From Paenibacillaceae bacterium (lineage in GTDB: Bacteria > Bacillota > Bacilli > Paenibacillales > NBRC-103111): a stretch of 64,000 nt of DNA. A program made the position numbers and the translations under genes. How positions within the stretch are numbered: position 1 is the first letter of the stretch; every line of letters begins with the position of its first letter. The stretch is taken from NCBI GenBank assembly GCA_029256185.1, contig JAQSYI010000011.1, positions 124,001 through 188,000 of the forward strand. Direction: 5' to 3'. Below are positions 43,057 through 52,903 of this stretch, in pieces. The notes beneath the pieces are model-generated. The model searched no databases. It saw only the letters and a list, made by a program, of their open reading frames with translations, and had not been told where the DNA came from.

Positions 43057-44039
43057 AAATTTTAACAATCGCTGTACCTTCATACAATATGGAAAAGCAT
43101 TTGGCCAAAAATCTCCTAACTTATTGTGATGAACGTTTAGCAGATAGTTTAGAGGTAATAATTCTTAACAACGCTTCAATTGATTTAACTGTAGAAGTTT
43201 CGATGGAATTTGTGAAAAAACATCCAACGATTTTCGTTTTAAAAAATCGTTTAAGCCGCGGCTACGGCTCTTCAATTAACGAAGCAATGAGAGATGCAAG
43301 AGGAAGTTTTTTTCGTATAGTTGATGCTGATGATTGGGTTGACACGGAACAACTTATATTGCTTATTGAGAAATTAAAAGATTGCAGCGCTGATGTTGTT
43401 CAAACCCATTATCAGACTGTTCATATGCAAACAGGAGAAATTCGACCAAGTCTGTTTCGTAACATTGAATATGATCATGTTTATTATGATTTAGTAACGT
43501 GCAGAGATAATGTTCCTTGTATACACTCTATTATCTATCGAACAGGGCTTCTGCGAGAAAACAACATTACTTTGCAGGACAACATTTTCTTTGTAGATGA
43601 GGAATATGTCATCCTGCCATTTCTTTATACTTCGAGTGTCATATTTTATTCTTTTAATATTTATCGTTATTTAATTGGAAATCCAACTCAAAGCACTTCT
43701 CCCAATAACAGAGCCAAATATTATAAACATAGAGAAAAAATTATAAAGCGTTTAATTAATTTTTTTAAAATACATGAGATGAATCAAGGTGCCAAGCAGT
43801 ATTGCTTTTTTCGGATTTCACAAGCGGCAGGAGACCATTTGACGACACTTTGTATGTTTTTCAATAATCGAAAACAAGGGAGAACTTTGGCTAAGGAATG
43901 GTTAAATTATGTTCAAGGTGAGAATCAACAATTTTATAATGCTATCAGAAAAAAAGCTTTTTTGCTTTTCATTCTTAATTATTTTCATGTGAGCTTATCA
44001 ATATATGAAAAGTTGAAGAAAAATCTGCTGCAAAATTAG
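43053..44039 (+). CDS. Glycosyltransferase family 2
   Basis: 328 residues. Landmarks are ILTIAVPSYNMEKHLAKNL, VIILNNASIDLTVEVSMEF, GYGSSINEAMRDARGSFFRI and VDADDWVD (DxD). The protein is soluble with a helical C-terminal part. It overlaps the previous GT2 gene. The start ATG has AAGGTG upstream. It probably adds another sugar to the same lipid-linked chain; order of action is not readable. Confidence 0.9.
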   Translation: MKILTIAVPSYNMEKHLAKNLLTYCDERLADSLEVIILNNASIDLTVEVSMEFVKKHPTIFVLKNRLSRGYGSSINEAMRDARGSFFRIVDADDWVDTEQLILLIEKLKDCSADVVQTHYQTVHMQTGEIRPSLFRNIEYDHVYYDLVTCRDNVPCIHSIIYRTGLLRENNITLQDNIFFVDEEYVILPFLYTSSVIFYSFNIYRYLIGNPTQSTSPNNRAKYYKHREKIIKRLINFFKIHEMNQGAKQYCFFRISQAAGDHLTTLCMFFNNRKQGRTLAKEWLNYVQGENQQFYNAIRKKAFLLFILNYFHVSLSIYEKLKKNLLQN

Positions 44040-44062
44040 CTTTTAGGGAGATATAATAAAAA

Positions 44063-44851
44063 ATGCTGCACTACTTAAAAATGCAATATAAAAAATTAAT
44101 GAAGTATAAACCTCTGATGGGGCGTTTAGTCGAACGTGATCTGAAAGTTAAATATCGCCGCTCTGTCCTTGGGTATTTATGGAGCTTACTAAATCCCCTT
44201 TTAATGATGCTAGTCATGTCTGCAGTGTTTTCTTATATGTTTCGTTTTGATATTCCTAATTATCCAATTTACTTGATTACAGGGCAGATAATATTTGCAT
44301 TTTTTTCAGAAGCCACTAACATGGCTATGGATTCAATTATTGGGAATGCTCCGCTAATAAAGAAAGTATATGTTCCTAAATATATTTTTCCAATATCTAG
44401 AGTGTTATCTTCATTTGTGACATTGTTATTTTCTCTTGTAGCTGTATTGATAGTTATGATTTTTACCCGTACACAATTAACGCTTACAATATTATTGTTC
44501 CCATTACCTCTTATATATGTCCTAATATTTTCAATTGGGATGGGAATGATCTTATCCGTTTGCGCTGTTTATTTTAGAGATACCAGGTATCTTTACGGAG
44601 TATTGACCACTGCCTGGATGTATTTTACACCCATTTTTTATCCCATTGGGAGTCTTCCTGATAATGTGCAACAAATTCTTTGGTTTAATCCGTTATTCCA
44701 TTTTATTGAATCATTCCGTGATATCGTCCTTTATGGCAAGTTGCCGGACCTGCAAAATACTATCGCATCTACAACATGGTGTTTGTCAGTTCTTATAGCC
44801 GGAGTAATACTTTTCAAGCGCAAGCAAGCTAATTTTATTTTGTATATATAA
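44063..44851 (+). CDS. wzm: Polysaccharide ABC exporter permease (Wzm/TagG type)
   Basis: 262 residues with six membrane segments. The opening YKPLMGRLVERDLKVKYRRSVLGYLWSLLNPLLM is the family hallmark, and the C-terminus IAGVILFKRKQANFILYI is typical. It forms the channel that exports lipid-linked glycan chains, with the ATPase encoded next (1-bp overlap, TAATG). Presence of Wzm/Wzt rather than Wzx flippase implies a chain finished in the cytoplasm, as known for S-layer glycans of Geobacillus and P. alvei. Confidence 0.93.
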   Translation: MLHYLKMQYKKLMKYKPLMGRLVERDLKVKYRRSVLGYLWSLLNPLLMMLVMSAVFSYMFRFDIPNYPIYLITGQIIFAFFSEATNMAMDSIIGNAPLIKKVYVPKYIFPISRVLSSFVTLLFSLVAVLIVMIFTRTQLTLTILLFPLPLIYVLIFSIGMGMILSVCAVYFRDTRYLYGVLTTAWMYFTPIFYPIGSLPDNVQQILWFNPLFHFIESFRDIVLYGKLPDLQNTIASTTWCLSVLIAGVILFKRKQANFILYI

Positions 44852-44865
44852 TGAGGTGCACGGAT

Positions 44866-46743
44866 TTGAGTAATGAACAAGAAAATATAATTGAAGTTCA
44901 TAATGTTTCAATGCGCTTTAATCTTGCTAAACAAAAAGTGGATAACCTTAAAGAATATATTGTCAGAATAATTAAGCGCCAATTATTATTTGATGAATTT
45001 TATGCATTGCGTAATGTTAGTTTATCCATTAAACGTGGAGAATCTTTTGCAATTATTGGAGAAAATGGTTGTGGAAAGAGCACTTTATTAAAAGTAATTT
45101 CGGGTATCTTTTCTCCTACAGAAGGAAACGTTTTAATCCGCGGCAGCATTGCGCCTTTAATTGAGCTTGGTGCAGGCTTTGATATGGATTTAACAGCTAG
45201 GGAGAATATATATTTGAATGGTGCGGTGCTTGGCTATGACAAAGAATTTATGGATGAACATTTTCAAGAAATAATGGATTTTGCAGAACTTTGGGACTTT
45301 GTTGACGTTCCTATAAAAAATTATTCGTCAGGTATGGTTGCAAGACTTGGTTTTGCCATAGCTACAGTAGTTGTCCCTGATATTCTGATTGTAGATGAAA
45401 TTCTTTCTGTCGGGGATTTTATGTTTCAACAGAAATGTGAAAGAAAAATGCAAGAAATGATTAATCAAGGAGCAACACTGATTTTTGTTTCACATAGTAT
45501 TGAGCAAGTGAAAACATTGTGCCAAAGAGCAGTGTGGCTTAAGTATGGTATTGTTCAAATGGTAGGCAGTTCTGAAGAAGTTTGCAATCAATATGTTGCG
45601 GATATGGAAATTGGTGGGAATGGACTTGTAAGGATTGAAGAAGCTATCGAAGAGCCTCAAGTCGATACTTTAATTTCTCCAAACAAAGATGCTCCCAAAA
45701 TACAACTTAAATTTCTTAATTTATTACGTGCTCTTGCTATATGCATGATCCTCTGGAATCACTTGGGGCCTTTTCGCTTTCCAGGATGGGGGGGGACCCA
45801 AATTGTTAGTAATATTTTTAATCGTCCCCTAGGTGTTATACAACATTTTGGCGTCTTGGGCATAGTTTTGTTTTTTTTAATAAATGGATTTTTAACACCC
45901 TATACTGCTTTAAGAGAAAATAAAAGATCATTTGCTAAAAAAAGGTTTTTTAAGATTATCCCTCCTTTATTACTTGCCATAGGTGTGTTTTATTTCGTGC
46001 AAAAAGTGGTTTCATTCTTTACAGGGGAACCCACATATTGGGATAAATTTACAGTTCATCAATGGATAACAAGTGCAACGTTGTTTAATTATTTTATTGG
46101 TGAACCTGATGTGATAAATGGTATTACTTGGTATTTATTTCCTCTTATTATATTCTATATTTTGTGTTGTATTTTTTATAATTATCTCCAAACCAAACCT
46201 AAACTAGTAATAATTATATTCGAGATTATAATAGGTTTAATTGCTTTACTGCCAGCAAAAGCAGAGATTCCACATATAGTATATAACGTGTTTCAATCTT
46301 CTTGGTACATTGTTTTTCTCGTTTTTGGGATGCTGATTTATTATATTTGGAATTCAAAAATCAATTTACCATGGTTTCTTTTTCTCAGTGGTATAAACTA
46401 TTACTTATACATTAAATGTTTAGTATACTACGCTCCTTCATTTTATGAAGAAACACCTTATTCTATTTCTTTTATTTACGCTTATGCACTCTTCGTGATA
46501 GCCATGCTTCTGGAAGAAAAAATAAAACAAAATCGCTTAATTATCTTTCTATCCAAGATAAGTTATTCCATTTATATAACCCATATGATATACGGGGGAC
46601 TCTTTATAGCATGCATTCAATTCTATTGGAACTTACCAACTTTATTAATATTAATATTGGGAGTTGCATTTGTTATTATTATAGCTTATGTACATTATTA
46701 TTTAATTGAAAAACCAATTATGAAGTTTTCTAATAAGTTTTAG
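44866..46743 (+). CDS. Polysaccharide ABC exporter ATPase fused to membrane acyltransferase (Wzt-AT3 fusion)
   Basis: 625 residues from the TTG at 44866 (GAGGTG 7 bases upstream); the earlier ATG at 44851 lacks a ribosome site. Residues 1-250 are a Wzt/TagH-type ATPase: Walker A GENGCGKST, signature YSSGMVARLGF, Walker B ILIVDEILSVGD and H-loop FVSHS. Instead of the usual sugar-binding domain, an acyltransferase-3 domain follows from about residue 283: the R-x10-H motif is RALAICMILWNH (Arg288, His299), then about ten membrane segments. This couples export with O-acylation, or tethers the ATPase to the membrane. The domain join is in frame with no sign of a lost stop. Confidence 0.9.
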   Translation: MSNEQENIIEVHNVSMRFNLAKQKVDNLKEYIVRIIKRQLLFDEFYALRNVSLSIKRGESFAIIGENGCGKSTLLKVISGIFSPTEGNVLIRGSIAPLIELGAGFDMDLTARENIYLNGAVLGYDKEFMDEHFQEIMDFAELWDFVDVPIKNYSSGMVARLGFAIATVVVPDILIVDEILSVGDFMFQQKCERKMQEMINQGATLIFVSHSIEQVKTLCQRAVWLKYGIVQMVGSSEEVCNQYVADMEIGGNGLVRIEEAIEEPQVDTLISPNKDAPKIQLKFLNLLRALAICMILWNHLGPFRFPGWGGTQIVSNIFNRPLGVIQHFGVLGIVLFFLINGFLTPYTALRENKRSFAKKRFFKIIPPLLLAIGVFYFVQKVVSFFTGEPTYWDKFTVHQWITSATLFNYFIGEPDVINGITWYLFPLIIFYILCCIFYNYLQTKPKLVIIIFEIIIGLIALLPAKAEIPHIVYNVFQSSWYIVFLVFGMLIYYIWNSKINLPWFLFLSGINYYLYIKCLVYYAPSFYEETPYSISFIYAYALFVIAMLLEEKIKQNRLIIFLSKISYSIYITHMIYGGLFIACIQFYWNLPTLLILILGVAFVIIIAYVHYYLIEKPIMKFSNKF

Positions 46744-46769
46744 ACGATAAATTATATAGGAGGTAAGGA

Positions 46770-48638
46770 ATGAGTAATATTAAGATTTTGATATCCTGCC
46801 ACAAAGACTTTGATATACCAAAAAGCGAAATTATGTTGCCTATTCAAGTGGGGGCAGCTATTTCTAAAAAAAGAATCGATAATATGCTTTATGATGATGA
46901 TGGACAAAATATATCTTCAAAGAATCTTATGTATTGTGAATTAACAGCACAATATTGGGCGTGGAAAAATTTGGATTCTGATTATTATGGCTTTTGTCAT
47001 TATAGAAGGTATTTCAATTTTTTGGATGTAATTTATAAAGATGATGAATGGGGAAATATTATTGAAGATTATATTGATGAAGATGCAATCCAACTTTATG
47101 GATTTAACGATGCCTTAATTAAGAACCTTGTAGAAAAATATGATATAATCACCACTAATAGGAAAGATTTAAGGAAACTTCCTCCACGTTTTAAATCTAT
47201 TTATGATCAATATGAGAAGGCTTGTTTATTAGAAATAAAAGATTTAGAATGTGTTATGGAAATAATTAACGATAAATATCCAGAGTACATTGAAGCAGCA
47301 AAACAACATTGCTTTGGACATACAACCAGCTTTTGTAATATGTATATATTAAAAAAAGATATCTTCTTTTCTTATTGTGAATGGATGTTTGATATATTAT
47401 CTGAGTTTGAAAAACGTACAGATATGTCCCGATACGGACAGGAAGCTTTACGTACACCTGGGCATTTATCTGAACGACTTTTCGGAATATTCTATCTCCA
47501 ACTGATCAAGGATAATCCTCGTTTAAAAGTAAAGGAATTACAATGTGTTTTATTTGAGTTTCCAGAAAAGCAGGAACCATTGTTGCCTGTGTTTGATGAT
47601 AATCAGGTGGTAGTTGCTTTGGCGGCAAACGACAATTTTGTGCCTATCGCTGCTACGTGTATTCAATCCATTATAGAGAATTCATCAAAAAAATATAATT
47701 ATGATATTGTAATGCTAGAATCTGATATAACTACGTATAATAAAAATTTGCTTCTTACTATGATTGAAAATCAAGATAACATTTCACTGCGTTTTTTTAA
47801 TGCAGCACGTTTATTGAAGGGCTACAATTTACAGGCTAATGCGCACATTAGTGTAGAAACATATTTTAGGTTTCTCATCCAAAGTATTTTGCCGAAATGC
47901 GATAAAGTATTGTATTTAGATTGTGATTTAGTGGTTAAAAGTGACATTGCTGAGCTATACAATTCCGATATAGAGAACTATCTTTTAGGAGCTGCTTATG
48001 ACCCTGATTTTTTAGGCCAGATAAATGGTGCAGACTTATCTACAAAAAAGTATTCAAAAGAAGTACTGAAAATGAAAGATTCCTATCAATATTTTCAAGC
48101 AGGAGTTTTGCTTTTTAATATAAAGGCTATGCGAAGTAAGTTTACTCTTGAGCAATGGTTAAAATTTGCAACCAAAAAATATAAATATAATGATCAGGAT
48201 GTTCTAAATATATATTGTGAAGGTCAAGTGAAATATATAGATATGGCTTGGAATATGTTGTCGGATTGCAATCGTTATCGAGTTAATTTTGTAATTAAAG
48301 CAGCACCTTATCATATATATCAGGATTATCTCAAAGCAAGAAACAATCCCAAAATAATTCATTATGCTGGTTTTTTAAAACCTTGGCATCGACCTGATGA
48401 AGATTTAGCTTTCGAGTTTTGGAATTATGCCAAAAGAACTCCATTCTATGAACTGTTATTGTTTCGTATGAATGAAGGTGCCGCGTGGCATGTAGCATAT
48501 AATCTAGACCGCGGAAACCGTCACCGAGTGTTTAGAAGACTCACTTCCGTTCCTCGGAAAATAGTCGATATAGTTTTCCCAAAAGGAACTAAGGGCAGAG
48601 CGGTATTGAAAAAAATTTACTATCTCAGGATAAAGTGA
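46770..48638 (+). CDS. DUF4422-GT8 fusion glycosyltransferase
   Basis: 622 residues. Residues 1-255 form a DUF4422 domain (ILISCHKDFDIPKSEIMLPI, ELTAQYWAWKNLDSDYYGFC, HYRRYF), a group found in capsule and LPS loci. Residues 280-560 are a GT8 domain: VVVALAANDNFVPIAATCIQ, then DKVLYLDCDLVVKSDIAELY (DxD in LDCDLVV), YFQAGVLLFN and IIHYAGFLKPW. GT8 enzymes are retaining, often galactosyl- or glucosyltransferases. The start has AGGAGGTAAGGA. Two transferase-like domains in one chain could add two successive sugars. Confidence 0.88.
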   Translation: MSNIKILISCHKDFDIPKSEIMLPIQVGAAISKKRIDNMLYDDDGQNISSKNLMYCELTAQYWAWKNLDSDYYGFCHYRRYFNFLDVIYKDDEWGNIIEDYIDEDAIQLYGFNDALIKNLVEKYDIITTNRKDLRKLPPRFKSIYDQYEKACLLEIKDLECVMEIINDKYPEYIEAAKQHCFGHTTSFCNMYILKKDIFFSYCEWMFDILSEFEKRTDMSRYGQEALRTPGHLSERLFGIFYLQLIKDNPRLKVKELQCVLFEFPEKQEPLLPVFDDNQVVVALAANDNFVPIAATCIQSIIENSSKKYNYDIVMLESDITTYNKNLLLTMIENQDNISLRFFNAARLLKGYNLQANAHISVETYFRFLIQSILPKCDKVLYLDCDLVVKSDIAELYNSDIENYLLGAAYDPDFLGQINGADLSTKKYSKEVLKMKDSYQYFQAGVLLFNIKAMRSKFTLEQWLKFATKKYKYNDQDVLNIYCEGQVKYIDMAWNMLSDCNRYRVNFVIKAAPYHIYQDYLKARNNPKIIHYAGFLKPWHRPDEDLAFEFWNYAKRTPFYELLLFRMNEGAAWHVAYNLDRGNRHRVFRRLTSVPRKIVDIVFPKGTKGRAVLKKIYYLRIK

Positions 48639-48679
48639 TTATTCCTTGAATTGCTCAAATTAGGAAGGGTGGATAAAAA

Positions 48680-49840
48680 GTGATATACGACTGTCTTGTT
48701 ATCGGTACAGGTTTTTCAGGCGCGACTATTGCAAGAGAACTTGCGGAAACTTCAAATAAAAAAGTATTAGTTCTAGATAAAAGGAAGCATATAGGTGGGA
48801 ATATGTATGACAGTTTAGATACGAATGGTGTTTCTGTTCACTGGTACGGCCCACATATATTCCATACAGATGACGAAAATGTATTTCAGTATCTTCAACG
48901 TTTTTCGAAATGGTATCCCTATGAACATAGAGTCTTAGGACGTATTGATGGAAAACTAGTGCCAATCCCTTTCAACTTCTGTTCTATTGATATGCTATAC
49001 TCAAAAAATGATGCTGAACAAATTAAAGCAATATTAAAAATGAATTTTCCAAGCCAAGAAAAAGCCTCTATACTAGAGTTAATGAATCATGATAATCATA
49101 CTATTAAGAAATTTGGGCAATTTGTTTTTGAAAAAGTATTTCTTAATTATACTGCCAAACAATGGGGAACATCACCCGAAAATGTAGACAAATCTGTTAT
49201 CAATCGGGTTCCTGTAGTGATTGGATATGATGACCGCTATTTTCAAGACAAAACTCAATTTATGCCTAAAGAAGGGTACACTCAGATCTTTGAGAATATG
49301 CTCAATCATAAAAATCTAACAGTTCGTTTAAACTGCAATGCGAGTGATGTTATAAATTTGGATATTGAAGAACATAAGATTTATTTTAATGGGGAAACTT
49401 TTTCTGGTCCTGTTATATTTACAGGTGCTATTGATGAATTATTTAACTATGCATACGGTCCATTACCTTATAGAACGTTAGAATTAGTATTTGAACAAAA
49501 AAATTGCACACAATTTCAATCGGCCGCGGTGGTGAATTATCCCAATGAAGAAGAATTTACACGTATTACTGAGTTTAAGCATTTAACAATGCAGAAAATT
49601 GAAAATACAACAACCATTCTAAAAGAGTATCCCCTACCTTATGATCCGAAGGCTGAAAAAGGGAATATCCCCTACTATGTAATCGAGAACCCAGATAATC
49701 GAATGCTGTATAATCGCTATGTTAATTTAGCTAAGCTTTTTCCAAATTTATACCTGTGTGGTAGGCTGGCTGAATATAAGTATTATAATATGGATGGAGC
49801 AATAAAAAATGCATTGCAATTGGTAAAAAGTATTTTCTGA
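48680..49840 (+). CDS. glf: UDP-galactopyranose mutase
   Basis: 386 residues. It interconverts UDP-galactopyranose and UDP-galactofuranose with reduced FAD. The FAD loop is CLVIGTGFSGATIARELAE; DKRKHIGGNMYD, HWYGPHIFHTDD, LNYTAKQWG and the C-terminal LCGRLAEYKYYNMDGAI are diagnostic. GTG start with GGAAGGGTGG upstream. Its presence predicts galactofuranose in the exported glycan. UDP-galactose must be made by an epimerase outside the window, since no galE-type gene is seen here. Confidence 0.95.
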   Translation: MIYDCLVIGTGFSGATIARELAETSNKKVLVLDKRKHIGGNMYDSLDTNGVSVHWYGPHIFHTDDENVFQYLQRFSKWYPYEHRVLGRIDGKLVPIPFNFCSIDMLYSKNDAEQIKAILKMNFPSQEKASILELMNHDNHTIKKFGQFVFEKVFLNYTAKQWGTSPENVDKSVINRVPVVIGYDDRYFQDKTQFMPKEGYTQIFENMLNHKNLTVRLNCNASDVINLDIEEHKIYFNGETFSGPVIFTGAIDELFNYAYGPLPYRTLELVFEQKNCTQFQSAAVVNYPNEEEFTRITEFKHLTMQKIENTTTILKEYPLPYDPKAEKGNIPYYVIENPDNRMLYNRYVNLAKLFPNLYLCGRLAEYKYYNMDGAIKNALQLVKSIF

Positions 49841-49871
49841 TCCTAGATATTTCGTTATGGGGGATAGCATC

Positions 49872-51950
49872 TTGAGAATTAGAGGATATTACTTCGCTAG
49901 TAATAAGTTTTTTTTTGTTCTTGCTGTTATTGTATTGTTTCTTTCGTTTTTGTTGAATCCTCCTATGCACCTTTCCTCTGAAGGAATTGAAAATTTTGAT
50001 GAATATTCTGACAGTATGATGATATCTACATTAAATTATGCACAACATTTCCCTCAAAAGACTGCATTTGCTAAAATGATGACACCTGAAACAAACTTAC
50101 AAAATGGAGAAGGGGTAAACGGGGAAATTCTTAAGGAAGCTTATGTTACAAGAAAATCATTTAATGAAACTGAATATGATATTTATTATAGCAACATAAT
50201 GATTCATCGCTTTTTATATCAATTTATCGATTCAGTAGTATTTTTTTCCAATGAGAGGACCTTGGAAGTTCTATATGGATTAAATGCTTTAATAACCGCA
50301 ATTACAGTTAGTTGTTTACTAGTTTGGTTGAAAAGTATTAGCAATTCTTTTTCATTGTATATTGTTCTTTTCGGTGTTGCGCTTTTTTCTCCTAATTTTG
50401 CAATGATTGGAACAAATTTGTATTGGGCAAGCTGGTCTTTATTTTTACCAATAGCTATATCTGCTTTATTTGTGATAAATCGTAATTTCTCTGATAATAA
50501 TAAAACATGGTTTATTGCAGGATTACTTGCATTTATCAGTTGTTTAATTAAACAGCTTTTGTATTTTGAGTTTCTTTCTTCTGTAATGATTGCTATGATG
50601 ATTCCTTATATTGCGCATTGCATACATAAAGGATATAATTGGAAAAAAAGCATTAAGTATTTATGTTTTCCTTTCATAGGAGCGATTCTTTCTTTTTTTG
50701 TAGCAATAATTATCAAGTTAATAATGTTAGTTCACGATGTTGGAAGTATTTCTCAGGCTTTTCAAGTGCTTTGGGGACCTATTTCATATAGATTACTCGG
50801 GGAAGCCTCTTCTTCTGACAATTTGATTCGAGAATCTGCTAATGCCAATTTATTTGGCGTTTTGCTCCAAATGGAATCTAAACCTGCGCTATCTATTAAA
50901 AATGTTTTCTGGATTTCTCAGATTTTTGTTATTAATTTCTTATTTCTTGTTTCACTAATATCATATTATCTATGGGGCAGACACTTAGTAAAACCTGAGT
51001 TGCAGCAAAGATTTTTAAAACTGAAGACATCCCTTGTTGTTAGCTGGATTTCTTTGTTATCGCCTTTGTCGTGGTTTATCCTTGCTAAACCGCATACTGT
51101 AGTACACCATTTCATTAGTTGTATGCTTTGGTTCATACCATTTTCTTTGATAGCTTTATCCACAATTATACTTTTCTTTACTGATCTATATTTATTACAT
51201 GGTTTCAATGCAGGTAGTGAAAAACCCCGAAATTCAAAGAGAGTTATTCTTTATTCAATTTTAATTGTTCTATTTGTTTTAGTTAATTTATTAACACTAG
51301 TTATGAAAAATGCTGATAATATGAGCTTAAAGAATAGAGTAATATCAGAGGGAATTGCAATCTTAAACCATGAAGAATCTAATGTTTATTTTTATAATAA
51401 TCAATTATTCTTTATTAAAGACAGAGGCAAGGATACAAGAAATCAAGTATTTGTTCATGTGATTCCTAGTGATAAGGCAGTTTTATCTCCTGAAGAAAAA
51501 AAATTAGGTTTTTCTAATCTCGATTTCTCGTGGAATAGCAATGAAGTGCCTGTACCTTTCTTTTACAATTTTAGAATGGCGTCACGAAAATTAGATGTAC
51601 CATACGCAATAGATAGGATTGAATTAGGCCAGTTTGATATAAAGACAGGTGAAAGAACCTGGGAAGAAAATGTTCAGTTTCTTTCTAATATAGAAGCCCC
51701 TACAGAAATATTTCCTGCTGCTTTGTCAGATGACAATTGGAAAAATGGAATATCGGTTGATGGTTATAAAATATTACTTGGCGGAGATATACAAAATTAT
51801 AAAACATTATTGGGTAGAACCTTACTTTTTATAAACAATGATTCTGCTGTTGTAACTAGAGTTGATTTTTTTGAGAATTGGGTACATCTCACCTTGGATC
51901 ACCAAGTATCATATGAAGTTGGAAACCCTAATAAAATAAGAGTACAATAG
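49872..51950 (+). CDS. Large membrane protein, GT-C-like, with C-terminal NWxNGI module
   Basis: 692 residues from the TTG at 49872 (GGGGGA 6 bases upstream); an ATG at 49857 is possible but overlaps that site. About ten membrane segments and a large outside loop after TM1 (FDEYSDSMMIS..., a D/E pair typical of GT-C active sites) occupy residues 1-480. The soluble tail ends with a segment around SDDNWKNGIS that recurs in the protein at 52872. It could use an undecaprenyl-phosphate sugar to decorate the glycan outside the membrane. Catalysis is inferred from topology and context. Confidence 0.68.
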   Translation: MRIRGYYFASNKFFFVLAVIVLFLSFLLNPPMHLSSEGIENFDEYSDSMMISTLNYAQHFPQKTAFAKMMTPETNLQNGEGVNGEILKEAYVTRKSFNETEYDIYYSNIMIHRFLYQFIDSVVFFSNERTLEVLYGLNALITAITVSCLLVWLKSISNSFSLYIVLFGVALFSPNFAMIGTNLYWASWSLFLPIAISALFVINRNFSDNNKTWFIAGLLAFISCLIKQLLYFEFLSSVMIAMMIPYIAHCIHKGYNWKKSIKYLCFPFIGAILSFFVAIIIKLIMLVHDVGSISQAFQVLWGPISYRLLGEASSSDNLIRESANANLFGVLLQMESKPALSIKNVFWISQIFVINFLFLVSLISYYLWGRHLVKPELQQRFLKLKTSLVVSWISLLSPLSWFILAKPHTVVHHFISCMLWFIPFSLIALSTIILFFTDLYLLHGFNAGSEKPRNSKRVILYSILIVLFVLVNLLTLVMKNADNMSLKNRVISEGIAILNHEESNVYFYNNQLFFIKDRGKDTRNQVFVHVIPSDKAVLSPEEKKLGFSNLDFSWNSNEVPVPFFYNFRMASRKLDVPYAIDRIELGQFDIKTGERTWEENVQFLSNIEAPTEIFPAALSDDNWKNGISVDGYKILLGGDIQNYKTLLGRTLLFINNDSAVVTRVDFFENWVHLTLDHQVSYEVGNPNKIRVQ

Positions 51951-51979
51951 TGTAATATTATATTTTGGGGGAGGTTACT

Positions 51980-52903
51980 ATGAAAAGTTTGGTGGGGAAT
52001 ACAGGTTTTGTTGGTTCAAATATAGCAGAGCAAACTAAATTTGAGGGACTTTACAATTCTAAAAATATAAAGGATGCATTTGGTACACATCCCGACTTAT
52101 TAATCTACGCTGGAATACGTGCTGAAAAATTTTTGGCTAATAGTGATCCAGACAAGGACTTTGAGATTGTTAAAGAAGCTTTAGAGAATATAAAAAAAAT
52201 TTCCCCTCAAAAGCTAGTTTTAATTTCTACTGTAGATATCTACAAACATCCTAATAACGTTGATGAAGATTCAGAGATAGAGAAAGCTGGCTTACATCCT
52301 TATGGATTTAATAGATATTGGCTGGAAGAGCAAGCTCTTGCTTCAGGTATAGATGCTCTAATTGTTCGTCTTCCAGCTTTGTTCGGACGCAATCTTAAAA
52401 AGAATTTTATTTTTGATATAATTAATTTGGTCCCCTCAATGTTAACGGAACAGAAGCTTGCAGAGTTATGCGAGAAAGATGATTTTATAAGACCCTTTTA
52501 TCAAATGCAAGATAATGGTTTTTATAAATGTATTGTTAAAACTCCAGCTGAACAGCTTGAACTGAAAAGTTATTTCAATCAAAGTGGTTTTAGTGCCTTG
52601 AATTTTACCGATAGCAGAAGTGTGTTTCAGTTTTATTCGCTTTTCTATTTATGGGAGCATATCAAAATAGCATTAGAACACGGTCTCTCTAAATTGAATC
52701 TAGCAACAGCACCTATATCGGCTGGAGACATATATCAGGAGTTTTACGAAGGAAAAAAATTTGTAAATATATTGGATAAGCCTTTTCCTCATTATGATTT
52801 CAAAACAAAATACGCGGCACTCTTTGGTGGTAAGAATGGTTATATTTTTGATAGAGAAAGAGTGGTAACAGATGTTAAAAGGTTTATTTGCGAGAGAAAA
52901 TAA
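51980..52903 (+). CDS. NAD-dependent epimerase/dehydratase-like (extended SDR)
   Basis: 307 residues, ATG at 51980 behind GGGGGAGG. The glycine loop is LVGNTGFVGSN, and VLISTVDIYK carries the Ser/Thr position. The active-site Tyr region reads HPYGFNRYWLEEQA, so the usual Y-x3-K is Y-x3-R. It may therefore be a reductase or non-catalytic relative. It probably acts on a nucleotide sugar or a nucleotide-linked intermediate. It sits between the two large membrane proteins and overlaps the next gene by 32 bp. Confidence 0.78.
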   Translation: MKSLVGNTGFVGSNIAEQTKFEGLYNSKNIKDAFGTHPDLLIYAGIRAEKFLANSDPDKDFEIVKEALENIKKISPQKLVLISTVDIYKHPNNVDEDSEIEKAGLHPYGFNRYWLEEQALASGIDALIVRLPALFGRNLKKNFIFDIINLVPSMLTEQKLAELCEKDDFIRPFYQMQDNGFYKCIVKTPAEQLELKSYFNQSGFSALNFTDSRSVFQFYSLFYLWEHIKIALEHGLSKLNLATAPISAGDIYQEFYEGKKFVNILDKPFPHYDFKTKYAALFGGKNGYIFDRERVVTDVKRFICERK

